Source: Citrobacter sp. Res13-Sevr-PEB04-36 (GTDB lineage: Bacteria > Pseudomonadota > Gammaproteobacteria > Enterobacterales > Enterobacteriaceae). From it: a stretch of DNA of 64,000 bases. The notes beneath the pieces are model-generated. The model was not told where the DNA came from, ran no database searches, and worked only from the letters and a program-made list of their open reading frames with translations. Positions within the stretch are counted from its first letter, which is position 1. Each line of letters begins with the position of its first letter. The stretch lies in the NCBI RefSeq assembly GCF_015672735.1, contig NZ_JADABY010000007.1, positions 124,001-188,000 of the forward strand. Reading direction: 5' to 3'. The translations under genes were made by a program, and so were the position numbers. This document shows positions 36,270 through 45,689 of the stretch, one piece after another.

Positions 36270-37043
36270 ATGCTGATTCTGATTTCACCTGCAAAAACAC
36301 TCGACTATCAAAGCCCACTGGCCACTACGCGTTATACGCTGCCCGAGTTGCTGGATCATTCCCAGCAGTTGATTCACCAAGCGCGTCAGCTTTCAGCGCC
36401 GCAGATTGGTAAGCTGATGGGAATTAGCGACAAACTGGCGGACCTGAACGCCACCCGCTTCCACGACTGGCAGCCTGATTTCACGCCCGACAATGCGCGC
36501 CAGGCTATTCTGGCGTTTAAAGGCGACGTCTACACCGGGCTGCAGGCAGACACTTTCAGCGAGGCCGATTTTGATTTTTCCCAGCGGCATTTACGCATGT
36601 TGTCCGGGTTGTACGGCGTGCTGCGCCCGTTGGATCTGATGCAACCTTATCGCCTTGAGATGGGCATTCGCCTCGCCAATACCAAAGGTAAAGATCTCTA
36701 TCAGTTCTGGGGAGATATCATTACTGACAAGCTGAACGAAGCGCTGGAAGCACAAGGCGACAGCGTGGTAATTAACCTCGCCTCGGATGAGTATTTTAAA
36801 TCCGTGAAACCGAAAAAACTGAACGCGGAGCTGATCAAACCGGTCTTCCTCGACGAGAAAAATGGCAAATTCAAAGTGATCAGTTTCTATGCTAAAAAAG
36901 CGCGTGGTCTGATGAGCCGCTATATCATTGAAAACCGCTTAACCCAGCCAGAACAGCTGACCGCCTTTAACAGCGAAGGCTATTTCTTTGATGAAGAGGC
37001 TTCCGGTAAAGGCGAACTGGTGTTTAAACGTCACGAGCAGTAA
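36270..37043 (+). CDS. yaaA: Peroxide stress resistance protein YaaA (UPF0246)
   Basis: 257 residues. The UPF0246 start [17 protein letters not shown], the [18 protein letters not shown] block and [14 protein letters not shown] near the C-terminus are present. In E. coli it is induced by OxyR and limits free iron and DNA damage during peroxide stress. It stands alone between yaaJ and thrC, with a REP pair after it. Confidence 0.96.
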   Translation: MLILISPAKTLDYQSPLATTRYTLPELLDHSQQLIHQARQLSAPQIGKLMGISDKLADLNATRFHDWQPDFTPDNARQAILAFKGDVYTGLQADTFSEADFDFSQRHLRMLSGLYGVLRPLDLMQPYRLEMGIRLANTKGKDLYQFWGDIITDKLNEALEAQGDSVVINLASDEYFKSVKPKKLNAELIKPVFLDEKNGKFKVISFYAKKARGLMSRYIIENRLTQPEQLTAFNSEGYFFDEEASGKGELVFKRHEQ

Positions 37044-37050
37044 TGAAAGA

Positions 37051-37140
37051 GGCCGGATGGCGGCTAATGCCTTATCCGGCCTACGACACAAAACGAACGC
37101 CCGTAGGCCGGATAAGACGCGCCAGCGTCACCATCCGGCA
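37051..37140. repeat. REP pair (BIME) between yaaA and thrC
   Basis: GGCCGGATGGCGGCTAATGC-CTTATCCGGCC and its inverse GTAGGCCGGATAAGACGCG-CCATCCGGCA. The pair fills the gap between the converging 3' ends. E. coli has the small gene yaaX between yaaA and thrC; nothing like it is present. Confidence 0.87.
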
Positions 37141-37146
37141 CAATAA

Positions 37147-38433
37147 TTACCCGCGGGTCATCATCAGCTGACGCAGCGCGGCAAAATCAGCCGGCAGATG
37201 ATGTGACAGCAGCGGCAAGTCCGCACGCTCCGCCAGCTCTTTTGGTAGATCCAGCGTCACATCAAGGATCTGCTCAACGCTTTCTTTAAACTTCGCCGGG
37301 TGCGCGGTCCCGAGGAACAGGCCATATTCGCCTGGATTCAGTTGATCACGCAGCGCACGGTAAGCCACCGCAGCATGCGGCTCAGAGGTGTAGCCAATCG
37401 CCTGCAGCTCACGCATCGTTTCCTCTGTGGTCGCATCGTCAACAGCCGCATAGCCCAGCTCGTTCAGACGCCAAATTTTACGGCGGAACAACTCTTCCAC
37501 GCGCGGCCAGTTGTTCGGCTGGCTGACATCCATGGCATTCGATAAGGTCGCCTGGGTGGCTTTTGGCTCCCACTCACCTTCTTCAAGGAAACGCGGAACC
37601 GTATCATTGACGTTGGTTGCCGCGATAAAGCGCTTCACCGGCAGACCGAGTGATTTTGCCAGCAGTCCGGCGGTCAGATCGCCAAAGTTGCCGCTCGGTA
37701 CAGAAACCACCAGCTGATTACGCGCCTCCTGCGGCAGTTGCGCCACAGCCTCGAAGTAGTAGCAGATTTGAGCCAGCAAACGGCTGATGTTGATCGAGTT
37801 AGCCGAGTTTAACCCCAGTGCCACCTTCAGTTCTTCGTCATCAAACGCCTGTTTCACCAGCGCCTGGCAGGCATCAAAATCGCCGTCAATAGCAACAGTT
37901 TCAATGTTTCCGCCCAGCGTACAGAACAGTTTTTCCTGTAACGGGCTGATTTTACCGTTCGGATAGAGGATCACCACACGTACATTTTTCAGGCCATAAA
38001 AGGCATGCGCAACCGCCGCCCCGGTATCTCCGGAAGTGGCCGTCAGGATGGTCACCGGCTTGTCGCCGCTGATGTGCGTCAGCATCTGCGCCATAAAGCG
38101 CCCGCCAAAATCTTTAAAGGCCAGCGTCGGGCCGTGGAACAGCTCCAGACAACCAACATCGCTCGTCACCTGAGCAACCGGTGCAGGGAACGCAAACGCC
38201 GCACGCACACGCTCTGCGAGGACGTCGTGCGCAATTTCATCACCAATAAAGGCGGACAGGATCTTTGCGCTGCGGCTGACAAAATCCAGCTTCAGCATTT
38301 CATCGATTTCGGTCAGGCTAAATTCCGGCAGATCGTGCGGAAAAAATAACCCCTGTTTTCTACCCAACCCTTGGGTGACAGCCTGCGCGAAACTGACCTG
38401 CTCGTTATGATCTTTTAGATTATAGAGTTTCAT
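37147..38433 (-). CDS. thrC: Threonine synthase
   Basis: 428 residues, PLP enzyme converting phosphohomoserine to threonine. The PLP lysine is Lys107 in GPTLAFKDFGGRFMAQ, and TATSGDTGAAVAHAFYG and SGNFGDLTAG are the phosphate-binding and PLP-ring motifs. Its ATG directly follows the thrB stop. Last gene of thrLABC. Confidence 0.98.
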   Translation of the reverse strand: MKLYNLKDHNEQVSFAQAVTQGLGRKQGLFFPHDLPEFSLTEIDEMLKLDFVSRSAKILSAFIGDEIAHDVLAERVRAAFAFPAPVAQVTSDVGCLELFHGPTLAFKDFGGRFMAQMLTHISGDKPVTILTATSGDTGAAVAHAFYGLKNVRVVILYPNGKISPLQEKLFCTLGGNIETVAIDGDFDACQALVKQAFDDEELKVALGLNSANSINISRLLAQICYYFEAVAQLPQEARNQLVVSVPSGNFGDLTAGLLAKSLGLPVKRFIAATNVNDTVPRFLEEGEWEPKATQATLSNAMDVSQPNNWPRVEELFRRKIWRLNELGYAAVDDATTEETMRELQAIGYTSEPHAAVAYRALRDQLNPGEYGLFLGTAHPAKFKESVEQILDVTLDLPKELAERADLPLLSHHLPADFAALRQLMMTRG

Positions 38434-39366
38434 TTATTTTCCCAGTACCCGTGCGCCCGCCGTGTCCAGCCGGCAAATATGAACAAAGCCTTCCTGATTT
38501 TGCAGGTAATTTTTATCCAGCCAGTCTGCAACCCGCTGCGCCGTATCCGGTTTATCGCACAGGGCAAACAGCGTCGGTCCAGAACCGGAGATGCCGCTGG
38601 CCACCGCACCGATTTCCGCCACCGCCTGACGCGCCTGGCTGAAGCCGGGCAGCAAGCGGGTACGGTATGGCTCGGCAATCACATCTTTCATCAGCTTTGC
38701 TGCTAACCCTGGCTGACGGGAATAACAGGCATGAATGAAGCCCGCCAGATGTCGCCCATGGGCGATGCAGTCCTGACGACGGTATTGCGCCGGTAAAATC
38801 GCCCGCGCTTCAGCCGTGGAAACCTTAATGCCCGGATAGGCCAGCACCCACAACCACTCATCAAAGCCTGGCACCTGCTGGCTGATAATGCCGTTTTCTT
38901 CAATCATCAATTGCATACCGCCCAAAAAGCACGGTGCCACGTTATCGTAGTGAACACTGCCGGAGATACGCCCTTCCAGCTCGCCCATGATTGCCAGTAA
39001 GCGCGTATCGTTGAGCGGTTTGCCACAGTACTCGTTCATTGCCACCAGCGCAGCAACGACAGAACAGGCGCTGGAACCTAAGCCGGAGCCAATCGGCATA
39101 TTTTTTTCCAGCGTCATCGTCACCGGAACAGCTTTCCCCAGCTCCTGACAGAATCGCTCCCAGCACTGGTAGACGATATTTTCCCGCGGCTCTGACGGCA
39201 GTTTGCTCGCAAATCTCCCCAGATTTTTGAGACTAAAGCTATCGGCTGCCTCCACAGAGACAACATCGCCTAACAAAGAACCATCCACCGGCGTGACCGC
39301 CGCCCCGAGCACATCAAACCCGACGCTCATATTGGCACTGGAAGCCGGGGCATAAACTCTCACCAT
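38434..39366 (-). CDS. thrB: Homoserine kinase
   Basis: 310 residues, GHMP kinase. N-terminal [18 protein letters not shown] and the ATP loop [13 protein letters not shown] near residue 90. It phosphorylates homoserine. It starts one nt after thrA and abuts thrC, so translation is tightly coupled. Confidence 0.98.
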   Translation of the reverse strand: MVRVYAPASSANMSVGFDVLGAAVTPVDGSLLGDVVSVEAADSFSLKNLGRFASKLPSEPRENIVYQCWERFCQELGKAVPVTMTLEKNMPIGSGLGSSACSVVAALVAMNEYCGKPLNDTRLLAIMGELEGRISGSVHYDNVAPCFLGGMQLMIEENGIISQQVPGFDEWLWVLAYPGIKVSTAEARAILPAQYRRQDCIAHGRHLAGFIHACYSRQPGLAAKLMKDVIAEPYRTRLLPGFSQARQAVAEIGAVASGISGSGPTLFALCDKPDTAQRVADWLDKNYLQNQEGFVHICRLDTAGARVLGK

Positions 39367-39367
39367 G

Positions 39368-41830
39368 TTAAACTCCTAACTTCCATGAAAGGGTACGCAG
39401 CAAGTCGGCAAAGACACCCGCCGCCGTGACATCATTACCCGCACCGTAACCACGTAGTACCAGCGGCAATGGCTGGTAGTAGTGACTGTAGAACGCCAGC
39501 GCGTTTTCGCCATTTTTCACTTTAAACAGCGGATCGTTACCATCCACTTCGGCGATTTTTACCCGACACACGCCGTCCTCTTCGATATTGCCAACATAGC
39601 GCATGACTTTCCCCTCATCACGGGCTTTCGCCACGCGAGCGGCAAACGCATCATCGAGCTGCGACAGCTTAGCCATAAACGCAGAGACGTCGCCGGAATC
39701 ATCAAAGTCTTGCGGTAACACCGGTTCAATAACAATATCTGCAAGCTCCAGCTCACGGCCGGTTTCACGGGCGAGGATCAGCAGCTTACGCGCCACATCC
39801 ATCCCGGAAAGATCGTCGCGCGGATCGGGTTCGGTATAGCCCATTTCGCGTGCCAGCGTGGTGGCTTGCGAGAAGCTCATGTCTTCATCCAGTTTGCCAA
39901 AAATAAACGACAGTGAACCGGACAGAATCCCCGAGAAGCGTTGCAGTTCATCGCCTGCACTAAGCAGGTTTTGCAGGTTTTCGATAACCGGCAAGCCCGC
40001 GCCAACGTTGGTGTCGTAGAGGAATTTACGCCGGGACTTCGCGGCGGCAAAACGCAGCTGATGGTAGTAATCCATCGACGAGGTGTTGGCCTTTTTATTC
40101 GGCGTGACCACGTGGAAACCTTCGCGCAGGAAATCGGCATACTGATCCGCCACGGCCTGGCTTGAGGTACAGTCCACAATCACCGGGTTAAGCAGGTGGT
40201 ATTCTTTCACCAGGCGAATTAAGCGACCGAGGTTGAAGGGTTCTTTGGCTTCCGCCAGCTCCGCCTGCCAGTTTTCCAGATTCAGACCGTGAACATGGGT
40301 CAGCAGGGCCTTCGAGTTCGCCACCCCGCAAACGCGTAAATCAATATGCTTGCTCTTCAGCCAGGTTTGTTGCCGCTTAAGTTGTTCAAGCAGCGCAGAC
40401 CCGACGCCACCGACGCCTATCACAAAGACTTCGATCACCTGATCGGTATTGAACAGCATTTGATGCGTCACACGCACGCCGGTGGTAGCATCATCATTGT
40501 TCACCACCACCGAAATAGAGCGCTCAGACGAGCCCTGGGCGATGGCCACGATATTGATGTTGGCACGCGCCAGCGCGGCAAAGAATTTCGCCGAGATACC
40601 ACGCAGCGTACGCATACCGTCGCCAACCACTGAGATGATCGCCAGACGCTCAGTGACCGCCAGCGGCTCCAGCAGCCCTTCTTTCAGCTCGAGGTAGAAT
40701 TCATCCTGCATCGCACGCTGTGCACGCGCACAGTCACCCTGCGGGACGCAGAAGCTGATGCTGTATTCAGAAGACGACTGGGTGATCAGCACCACCGAAA
40801 TCCCGGCACGAGACATCGTGGCAAACACACGGGCCGCCATGCCAACCATCCCTTTCATTCCCGGGCCCGACACGCTGAACATCGCCATATTGTTGAGATT
40901 CGAAATGCCTTTTACCGGCAGATCATCTTCATCGCGGCTGGCGCCAATCAGCGTACCCGGCGCTTGCGGGTTACCGGTATTTTTAATCAGGCAAGGGATC
41001 TGGAACTGGGCAATCGGGGTAATGGTGCGCGGGTGAAGCACTTTGGCGCCGAAATAAGACAGCTCCATCGCTTCCTGGTATGACATTGACTTCAGCAGTC
41101 TGGCATCAGGCACCTGACGCGGGTCGCAAGTATATACGCCGTCAACATCCGTCCAGATCTCACAGCAGTCTGCACGCAGGCAGGCGGCCAGTACGGCGGC
41201 GGAGTAATCAGAGCCGTTACGCCCCAGCACCACCAGTTCACCTTTTTCATTCCCGGCGGTAAAGCCTGCCATCAACACCATATGGTCTGCAGGAATACGG
41301 CTGGCGGCGATACGACGTGTAGACTCAGTAATATCAACGGTAGATTCGAGGTAATGACCCACCGCTAACAGTTTCTCGACCGGATCAATAACCGTCACTT
41401 TGTGGCCACGCGCTTCCAGCAGCCCGGCCATAATTGCGATCGACATTTTTTCACCACGACAGATAAGCGCGGCGTTGATGCTGTCCGGACACTGTCCCAG
41501 CAGGCTGATACCGTGCAGGACATGTTTGATTTGGGCAAATTCTTGTTCAACAAAAGCTTTGAGCTGCGCCAGTGGAAAACCGGGCTGTACCGCGGCAAGA
41601 CCGACCAAAAGCTCAGAGAAAATACGTTCGGCGTCACTGATATTGGCTAAAGCGTCCTGACCACCGATGGTCTTCTCAATCATCGCCACCAGATGGTTAG
41701 TGATTTTTGCCGGGGCAGAGAGGACGGTCGCAACCTGCCCCTGCCTGGCATTGCTTTCCAGAATATCGGCAACCCGCAGAAAGCGCTCTGCATTTGCCAC
41801 TGATGTACCGCCGAACTTCAACACTCGCAT
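39368..41830 (-). CDS. thrA: Bifunctional aspartokinase I/homoserine dehydrogenase I
   Basis: 820 residues, the E. coli length. The aspartokinase domain opens [17 protein letters not shown]; two ACT regulatory domains sit in the middle (for example [17 protein letters not shown] and [17 protein letters not shown]). The homoserine dehydrogenase domain starts [18 protein letters not shown] near residue 465. Threonine inhibits both activities. Expression is set by the thrL attenuator directly upstream. Confidence 0.98.
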   Translation of the reverse strand: MRVLKFGGTSVANAERFLRVADILESNARQGQVATVLSAPAKITNHLVAMIEKTIGGQDALANISDAERIFSELLVGLAAVQPGFPLAQLKAFVEQEFAQIKHVLHGISLLGQCPDSINAALICRGEKMSIAIMAGLLEARGHKVTVIDPVEKLLAVGHYLESTVDITESTRRIAASRIPADHMVLMAGFTAGNEKGELVVLGRNGSDYSAAVLAACLRADCCEIWTDVDGVYTCDPRQVPDARLLKSMSYQEAMELSYFGAKVLHPRTITPIAQFQIPCLIKNTGNPQAPGTLIGASRDEDDLPVKGISNLNNMAMFSVSGPGMKGMVGMAARVFATMSRAGISVVLITQSSSEYSISFCVPQGDCARAQRAMQDEFYLELKEGLLEPLAVTERLAIISVVGDGMRTLRGISAKFFAALARANINIVAIAQGSSERSISVVVNNDDATTGVRVTHQMLFNTDQVIEVFVIGVGGVGSALLEQLKRQQTWLKSKHIDLRVCGVANSKALLTHVHGLNLENWQAELAEAKEPFNLGRLIRLVKEYHLLNPVIVDCTSSQAVADQYADFLREGFHVVTPNKKANTSSMDYYHQLRFAAAKSRRKFLYDTNVGAGLPVIENLQNLLSAGDELQRFSGILSGSLSFIFGKLDEDMSFSQATTLAREMGYTEPDPRDDLSGMDVARKLLILARETGRELELADIVIEPVLPQDFDDSGDVSAFMAKLSQLDDAFAARVAKARDEGKVMRYVGNIEEDGVCRVKIAEVDGNDPLFKVKNGENALAFYSHYYQPLPLVLRGYGAGNDVTAAGVFADLLRTLSWKLGV

Positions 41831-41854
41831 GGTTTACCTCGTTGCCTCTGGTCG

Positions 41855-41892
41855 AAAAAAAAGCCCGCACTGTTTAGGTGCGGGCTTTTTTC
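41855..41892 (-). terminator. thr operon attenuator terminator
   Basis: AAAAGCCCGCAC and GTGCGGGCTTTT around a TGTTTAG loop, with T runs. It lies between thrL and thrA. When Thr- and Ile-tRNA are charged, this hairpin forms and stops transcription. The 3' part of thrL (GGTAACGGTGCGGGC) can pair with it as the antiterminator arm. Confidence 0.93.
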
Positions 41893-41909
41893 TGTGTTTC
41901 CTGTACGCG

Positions 41910-41975
41910 TCAGCCCGCACCGTTACCTGTGGTAATGGTGATGGTTGTAGTAATGGTGGTGCCGATGCGTTTCAT
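41910..41975 (-). CDS. thrL: thr operon leader peptide
   Basis: 21 codons beginning MKRIGTT and ending TTGNGAG. Eight of the residues are threonine and four isoleucine, arranged ITTTITITT, the control region for attenuation by both amino acids. It differs from the E. coli peptide by little (Gly at position 5). A -35-like TTGACT lies upstream at 42047-42052 on the minus strand, within the conserved thr promoter sequence TTGACTTAGGTCAC. Confidence 0.95.
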   Translation of the reverse strand: MKRIGTTITTTITITTGNGAG

Positions 41976-42186
41976 GATGTTGTGTGCTCTGTAATTATTA
42001 TCTGTCTGTGCTCTATTCTTTTAGGGTTAAAGTATCTCGTGACCTAAGTCAATAAATTTCTAAATTGATCACGTTCCGAAACTTGTTCACGAGTCACTGC
42101 TTACCGTTTTACTTTCAACCAATACAGCGCGTCAGACACGCTTGAAGTCAGAATAAAAAACCAACACAGACTATATTGGCAATGTT

Positions 42187-42873
42187 TTATTTTGTGACAT
42201 TTTTTTCAATGTCATGTAAAAAACGGTGCAACATTACCGTGTCTCGCTGTCCTAACAGGCCCATTCGTTGTTGCAACCAGTCCGTGAGTTTGATGTCATC
42301 GGCAACGTCCAGCGTGGTCAATAAACGTAATACACGCGCCCGTAATGCCTGGAGCTGAAGCTCATCCGTCACCTCAGTGGTTTTAGCGGGCTGTTGTATT
42401 AAACCGGCTAATTGATAGCAATACACCATCACCGCCTGCCCCAAATTCAGTGAAGGATAGTCAGCGACCATCGGTACGCCGGTCAACACGTCCGCCAGCG
42501 CCAGTTCTTCATTCGTCAGGCCAGAATCCTCACGGCCAAAAACCAGCGCAGCGTGATCCATCCACGCCGATTTTTCCTCCAGCAACGGAACCAATTCGAC
42601 CGGAGTAGCGTAATAATGAAACTTTGCGCGACTGCGCGCCGTGGTAGCAACAGTAAAATCCACGTCGTGCAGCGCCTCGGCTAACGTTGTAAAAACGTTA
42701 ATATTATCAATAATGTCACCCGAACCGTGAGCCACCCAGCGCGTGGCAGGTTCCAGGTGAGCCTGACTGTCAACGATCCGCAACTCGGTGAATCCCATGG
42801 TTTTCATCGCACGGGCAGCCGCACCAATATTTTCCGCTCTGGCAGGGGCTACCAGAATAATTGTTAAACGCAT
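42187..42873 (-). CDS. yjtD: SPOUT-class tRNA/rRNA methyltransferase (LasT/YjtD, TrmJ-like)
   Basis: 228 residues of the TrmH/SpoU superfamily. Typical motifs are ILVAPARAENIGAAARAMKTMGF (motif 1), LVFGREDSGLTNEEL (motif 2) and PSLNLGQAVMVYCYQL (motif 3), which build the trefoil knot that binds S-adenosylmethionine. The RNA target is not known to me. Located between thrL and arcA, as in E. coli. Confidence 0.93.
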   Translation of the reverse strand: MRLTIILVAPARAENIGAAARAMKTMGFTELRIVDSQAHLEPATRWVAHGSGDIIDNINVFTTLAEALHDVDFTVATTARSRAKFHYYATPVELVPLLEEKSAWMDHAALVFGREDSGLTNEELALADVLTGVPMVADYPSLNLGQAVMVYCYQLAGLIQQPAKTTEVTDELQLQALRARVLRLLTTLDVADDIKLTDWLQQRMGLLGQRDTVMLHRFLHDIEKNVTK

Positions 42874-43272
42874 TTTGCTACTCTTTTTAGTCAGTTTGCC
42901 GATAATAATGTGATGCGCATCAACATATTACGCAGCGCGAATTTACATATTTTTAACAGAGATCACTGAAAAAGCATTTCACATTAAGTAAAAAATGCTA
43001 AACTGTTTCGTACCTGTACTATTGCTTTTTATGTTAACAGAAGTTGCATATCCTTCTGTTTATTCATGATAATTTAATTTAAGATGGTTCTCATCAGTTG
43101 GATTCACTACATTTATTAGTTAGCGCGTGCAACTAGTTGTATTATTGCAATTTTGTGATGAAAGCTAACATTTGGATACGATGATTTCATCAAACTGTTA
43201 ACGTGCTACAATTGAACTTGATATATGTCAACGAAGCGTAGTTTTATTGGGTGTCCGGTACGTCTTAGCCTG
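42874..43272. other. Long intergenic region upstream of yjjY/arcA
   Basis: About 400 nt of AT-rich DNA between yjtD and yjjY with no coding frame. It belongs to the extended arcA control region, which in E. coli has several promoters and FNR control. A good FNR box at 43218-43231 lies in it. Confidence 0.6.
43218..43231. promoter_or_regulatory. FNR-like site in the arcA control region
   Basis: TTGATATATGTCAA matches the FNR consensus TTGAT-4-ATCAA in 9 of 10 bases. E. coli arcA is activated by FNR under anaerobiosis. Confidence 0.65.
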
Positions 43273-43413
43273 TTATGTTGCTGTTAAAATGGTTAGGATG
43301 ACAGCCGTTTTTGACACTGTCGGGTCCAGAGGGAAAGTGCCCACGACCAAGCTAATGATGTTGTTGACGTTGATGGAAAGTGCATCAAGAACGCAATTAC
43401 GTACTTTAGTCAT
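43273..43413 (-). CDS. yjjY: Small protein YjjY
   Basis: 46 codons on the minus strand, opposite the arcA leader: MTKVRNCVLDALSINVNNI at the N-terminus, ending ILTILTAT. The frame and sequence match the small E. coli yjjY as I recall it, which suggests selection or at least conserved DNA. Function unknown. It could instead be a by-product of conserved arcA promoter sequence, since the strand overlap with the arcA leader also constrains these bases. Confidence 0.6.
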   Translation of the reverse strand: MTKVRNCVLDALSINVNNIISLVVGTFPLDPTVSKTAVILTILTAT

Positions 43414-43508
43414 GTTACGCCGATCATGTTAATTTACGACATGCATCAGGCAGGTCAGGGACTTTTGTACTTCCTGTTTCGATTTAGTTGGCAATTTAGG
43501 TAGCAAAC

Positions 43509-44225
43509 ATGCAGACCCCGCACATTCTTATCGTTGAAGACGAGTTAGTAACACGTAACACGTTGAAAAGCATTTTCGAAGCGGAAGGCTATGATGTATT
43601 CGAGGCGACAGATGGCGCGGAAATGCATCAGATCCTCTCTGAATATGACATCAACCTTGTGATTATGGATATCAATCTGCCAGGCAAAAACGGTCTTCTG
43701 TTAGCGCGCGAACTCCGCGAGCAAGCTAACGTTGCGCTGATGTTCCTGACGGGCCGCGATAACGAAGTCGATAAAATTCTCGGCCTCGAAATCGGCGCTG
43801 ATGATTACATCACTAAGCCGTTTAACCCGCGTGAACTGACTATCCGTGCTCGTAACCTGCTGTCCCGTACCATGAACCTGGGCACGGTCAGCGAAGAACG
43901 CCGTAGCGTCGAAAGCTACAAGTTCAATGGTTGGGAACTGGATATCAACAGCCGTTCTCTGATCGGTCCTGACGGCGAGCAGTATAAACTGCCACGTAGC
44001 GAATTCCGTGCCATGCTTCACTTCTGTGAGAATCCGGGCAAGATCCAGTCTCGCGCAGAACTGCTGAAAAAAATGACCGGTCGCGAACTGAAACCGCATG
44101 ACCGTACCGTTGACGTGACTATCCGCCGCATTCGTAAGCATTTCGAATCTACGCCGGATACGCCAGAAATCATCGCCACCATTCACGGTGAAGGTTACCG
44201 TTTCTGCGGCGACCTGCAGGATTAA
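43509..44225 (+). CDS. arcA: Aerobic respiration control response regulator ArcA
   Basis: 238 residues, OmpR/PhoB-family regulator phosphorylated by ArcB. The receiver domain has the acidic pair in IVEDE, the phospho-acceptor Asp54 in [12 protein letters not shown] and Lys in YITKPFNP. The C-terminal winged helix has [21 protein letters not shown] and [12 protein letters not shown]. It represses aerobic pathways under low oxygen. Monocistronic with a terminator at 44244-44270. Confidence 0.99.
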   Translation: MQTPHILIVEDELVTRNTLKSIFEAEGYDVFEATDGAEMHQILSEYDINLVIMDINLPGKNGLLLARELREQANVALMFLTGRDNEVDKILGLEIGADDYITKPFNPRELTIRARNLLSRTMNLGTVSEERRSVESYKFNGWELDINSRSLIGPDGEQYKLPRSEFRAMLHFCENPGKIQSRAELLKKMTGRELKPHDRTVDVTIRRIRKHFESTPDTPEIIATIHGEGYRFCGDLQD

Positions 44226-44243
44226 TCCAATCCTTGCGGGAAT

Positions 44244-44270
44244 AAAAACGGCGCTTTACGCGCCGTTTTT
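44244..44270. terminator. Terminator between arcA and creD
   Basis: AAAAACGGCGC, TTTAC loop, GCGCCGTTTTT, a perfect 11-bp stem with T/A runs on both strands, between converging arcA and creD. Confidence 0.93.
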
Positions 44271-44285
44271 CATTTCTTTATTACC

Positions 44286-45632
44286 CTATTTCCACAACCG
44301 TAACTCGTCATTATCAACGTTCTGAGTTTCCTTTGTCCTGGGCTGAGCCAGCGCGTGCCAGTCAAGATGACGCGTCAGGAACATAATCCCGCACAGTGCC
44401 AATAACAGCACACCGGTTCCCAGTAGCAAAGAGCTGTCCTGCGAACGCAGCAACACCCACATGACCCCATCCAGCGCCAGCAGCGCCACCGTAAACAAAA
44501 TACTGTTACGCCATCCTTGTAATACCGCCTGTAAATACACGCCGTTCATCAGGGCACCAATCAGGCTGGCAATAATCCACGCCGCGGTAAAACCAATATG
44601 TTCTGACAGCGCCAGCAGCAGCAGATAAAACATCACCAGCGATAACCCTACCAACAGATACTGCATAGGGTGCAGGCGCAGACTGGTCATACTCTCCAGC
44701 ACAAAGAAAGACATAAAGGTTAGTACGATCAGTAATATGGCATACTTCGTCGCTCTGTCAGTGAGCTGATACTGATCGGCCGGTGTTGCCACCGCTACGC
44801 TAAACGCCGGCATTCCCTGCCAGCCAATCTTTTCCCCGTCAAAACGCTCACCGAGGTTATTGGCAAACCAACTGCTTTGCCATTGGGCCGTAAACCCTGA
44901 CGTACTAACTTCACGCTTAGTGGGCAGAAAATCCCCCAGGAAATTGGGATGCGGCCAGTTGCTGGTTAAGGTCATTTCACTGTTACGTCCAATGGGGACA
45001 ACGGAGAAATCACCGGTACCGCTCAAATTTAGCGACATTGCCAGGCTGAGATTTTGCTTCGTCCATCCCGCATCCGGTAGCGGAATGTGGATCCCCTGCG
45101 CACGCCCATCCAGCCCCGTTCCTGGCTCAACGGCCAGCGACATCCCGTTGATCTGTGGCACTTTCACCACGCCAATCCCGCGCGCATCACCAACACCAAC
45201 CACAATAAACGGTTTCCCTAACGTTATATTGGGATGATTCAACTCACTCAGTCGTTCAGCATTAAACTCCGCTTTCAGCGACACATCATTGTGCCAGACC
45301 TGCCCCTCATAAATACCGACTTTACGTCCTTCAACATTTTGATTGCCTTCAACCATCAACGACTCTGGTAGCCAGAAATGGATATAGCTGCGCTTATGCG
45401 AGACCTGTTTCTCATCCTCCAGCGTGGTATACAGTTCGGTCACAGGGATAGCGATCAGCGGCCCAACTAACTTCTGTGGCCCACTGGTACTCTGCCGGAT
45501 GGCATCTTCGACCTCATTACGATAATCCGACCGCTCAACAATTATCTGCCTGACCATCGTCAGCGGAATTAACAGCAGCAGCATGGCGCCACCTAAGGTG
45601 ACAATTTTCCAAAACAGGGGGGATTTCAACAT
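44286..45632 (-). CDS. creD: Inner-membrane protein CreD
   Basis: 448 residues. One N-terminal membrane helix (KIVTLGGAMLLLLIPLTMV), a large periplasmic domain (about 35-300) and a C-terminal cluster of five membrane segments. Its expression is the main output of CreBC, and its loss or excess alters tolerance to colicin E2 and cell-envelope integrity in E. coli. A perfect cre tag precedes it inside the end of creC. Confidence 0.95.
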   Translation of the reverse strand: MLKSPLFWKIVTLGGAMLLLLIPLTMVRQIIVERSDYRNEVEDAIRQSTSGPQKLVGPLIAIPVTELYTTLEDEKQVSHKRSYIHFWLPESLMVEGNQNVEGRKVGIYEGQVWHNDVSLKAEFNAERLSELNHPNITLGKPFIVVGVGDARGIGVVKVPQINGMSLAVEPGTGLDGRAQGIHIPLPDAGWTKQNLSLAMSLNLSGTGDFSVVPIGRNSEMTLTSNWPHPNFLGDFLPTKREVSTSGFTAQWQSSWFANNLGERFDGEKIGWQGMPAFSVAVATPADQYQLTDRATKYAILLIVLTFMSFFVLESMTSLRLHPMQYLLVGLSLVMFYLLLLALSEHIGFTAAWIIASLIGALMNGVYLQAVLQGWRNSILFTVALLALDGVMWVLLRSQDSSLLLGTGVLLLALCGIMFLTRHLDWHALAQPRTKETQNVDNDELRLWK

Positions 45633-45689
45633 AGCGTTCTCCTTTGCAATAACGACAAGGTAGAACGGCTATGTGCGCAGAATTTGAAG

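Noticed and set aside
37051-37140. Repeated palindromes taken as a possible CRISPR array
   Set aside because: The units are REP palindromes in facing pairs with irregular spacing and no unique spacers of equal length; no cas gene is present anywhere in the window.
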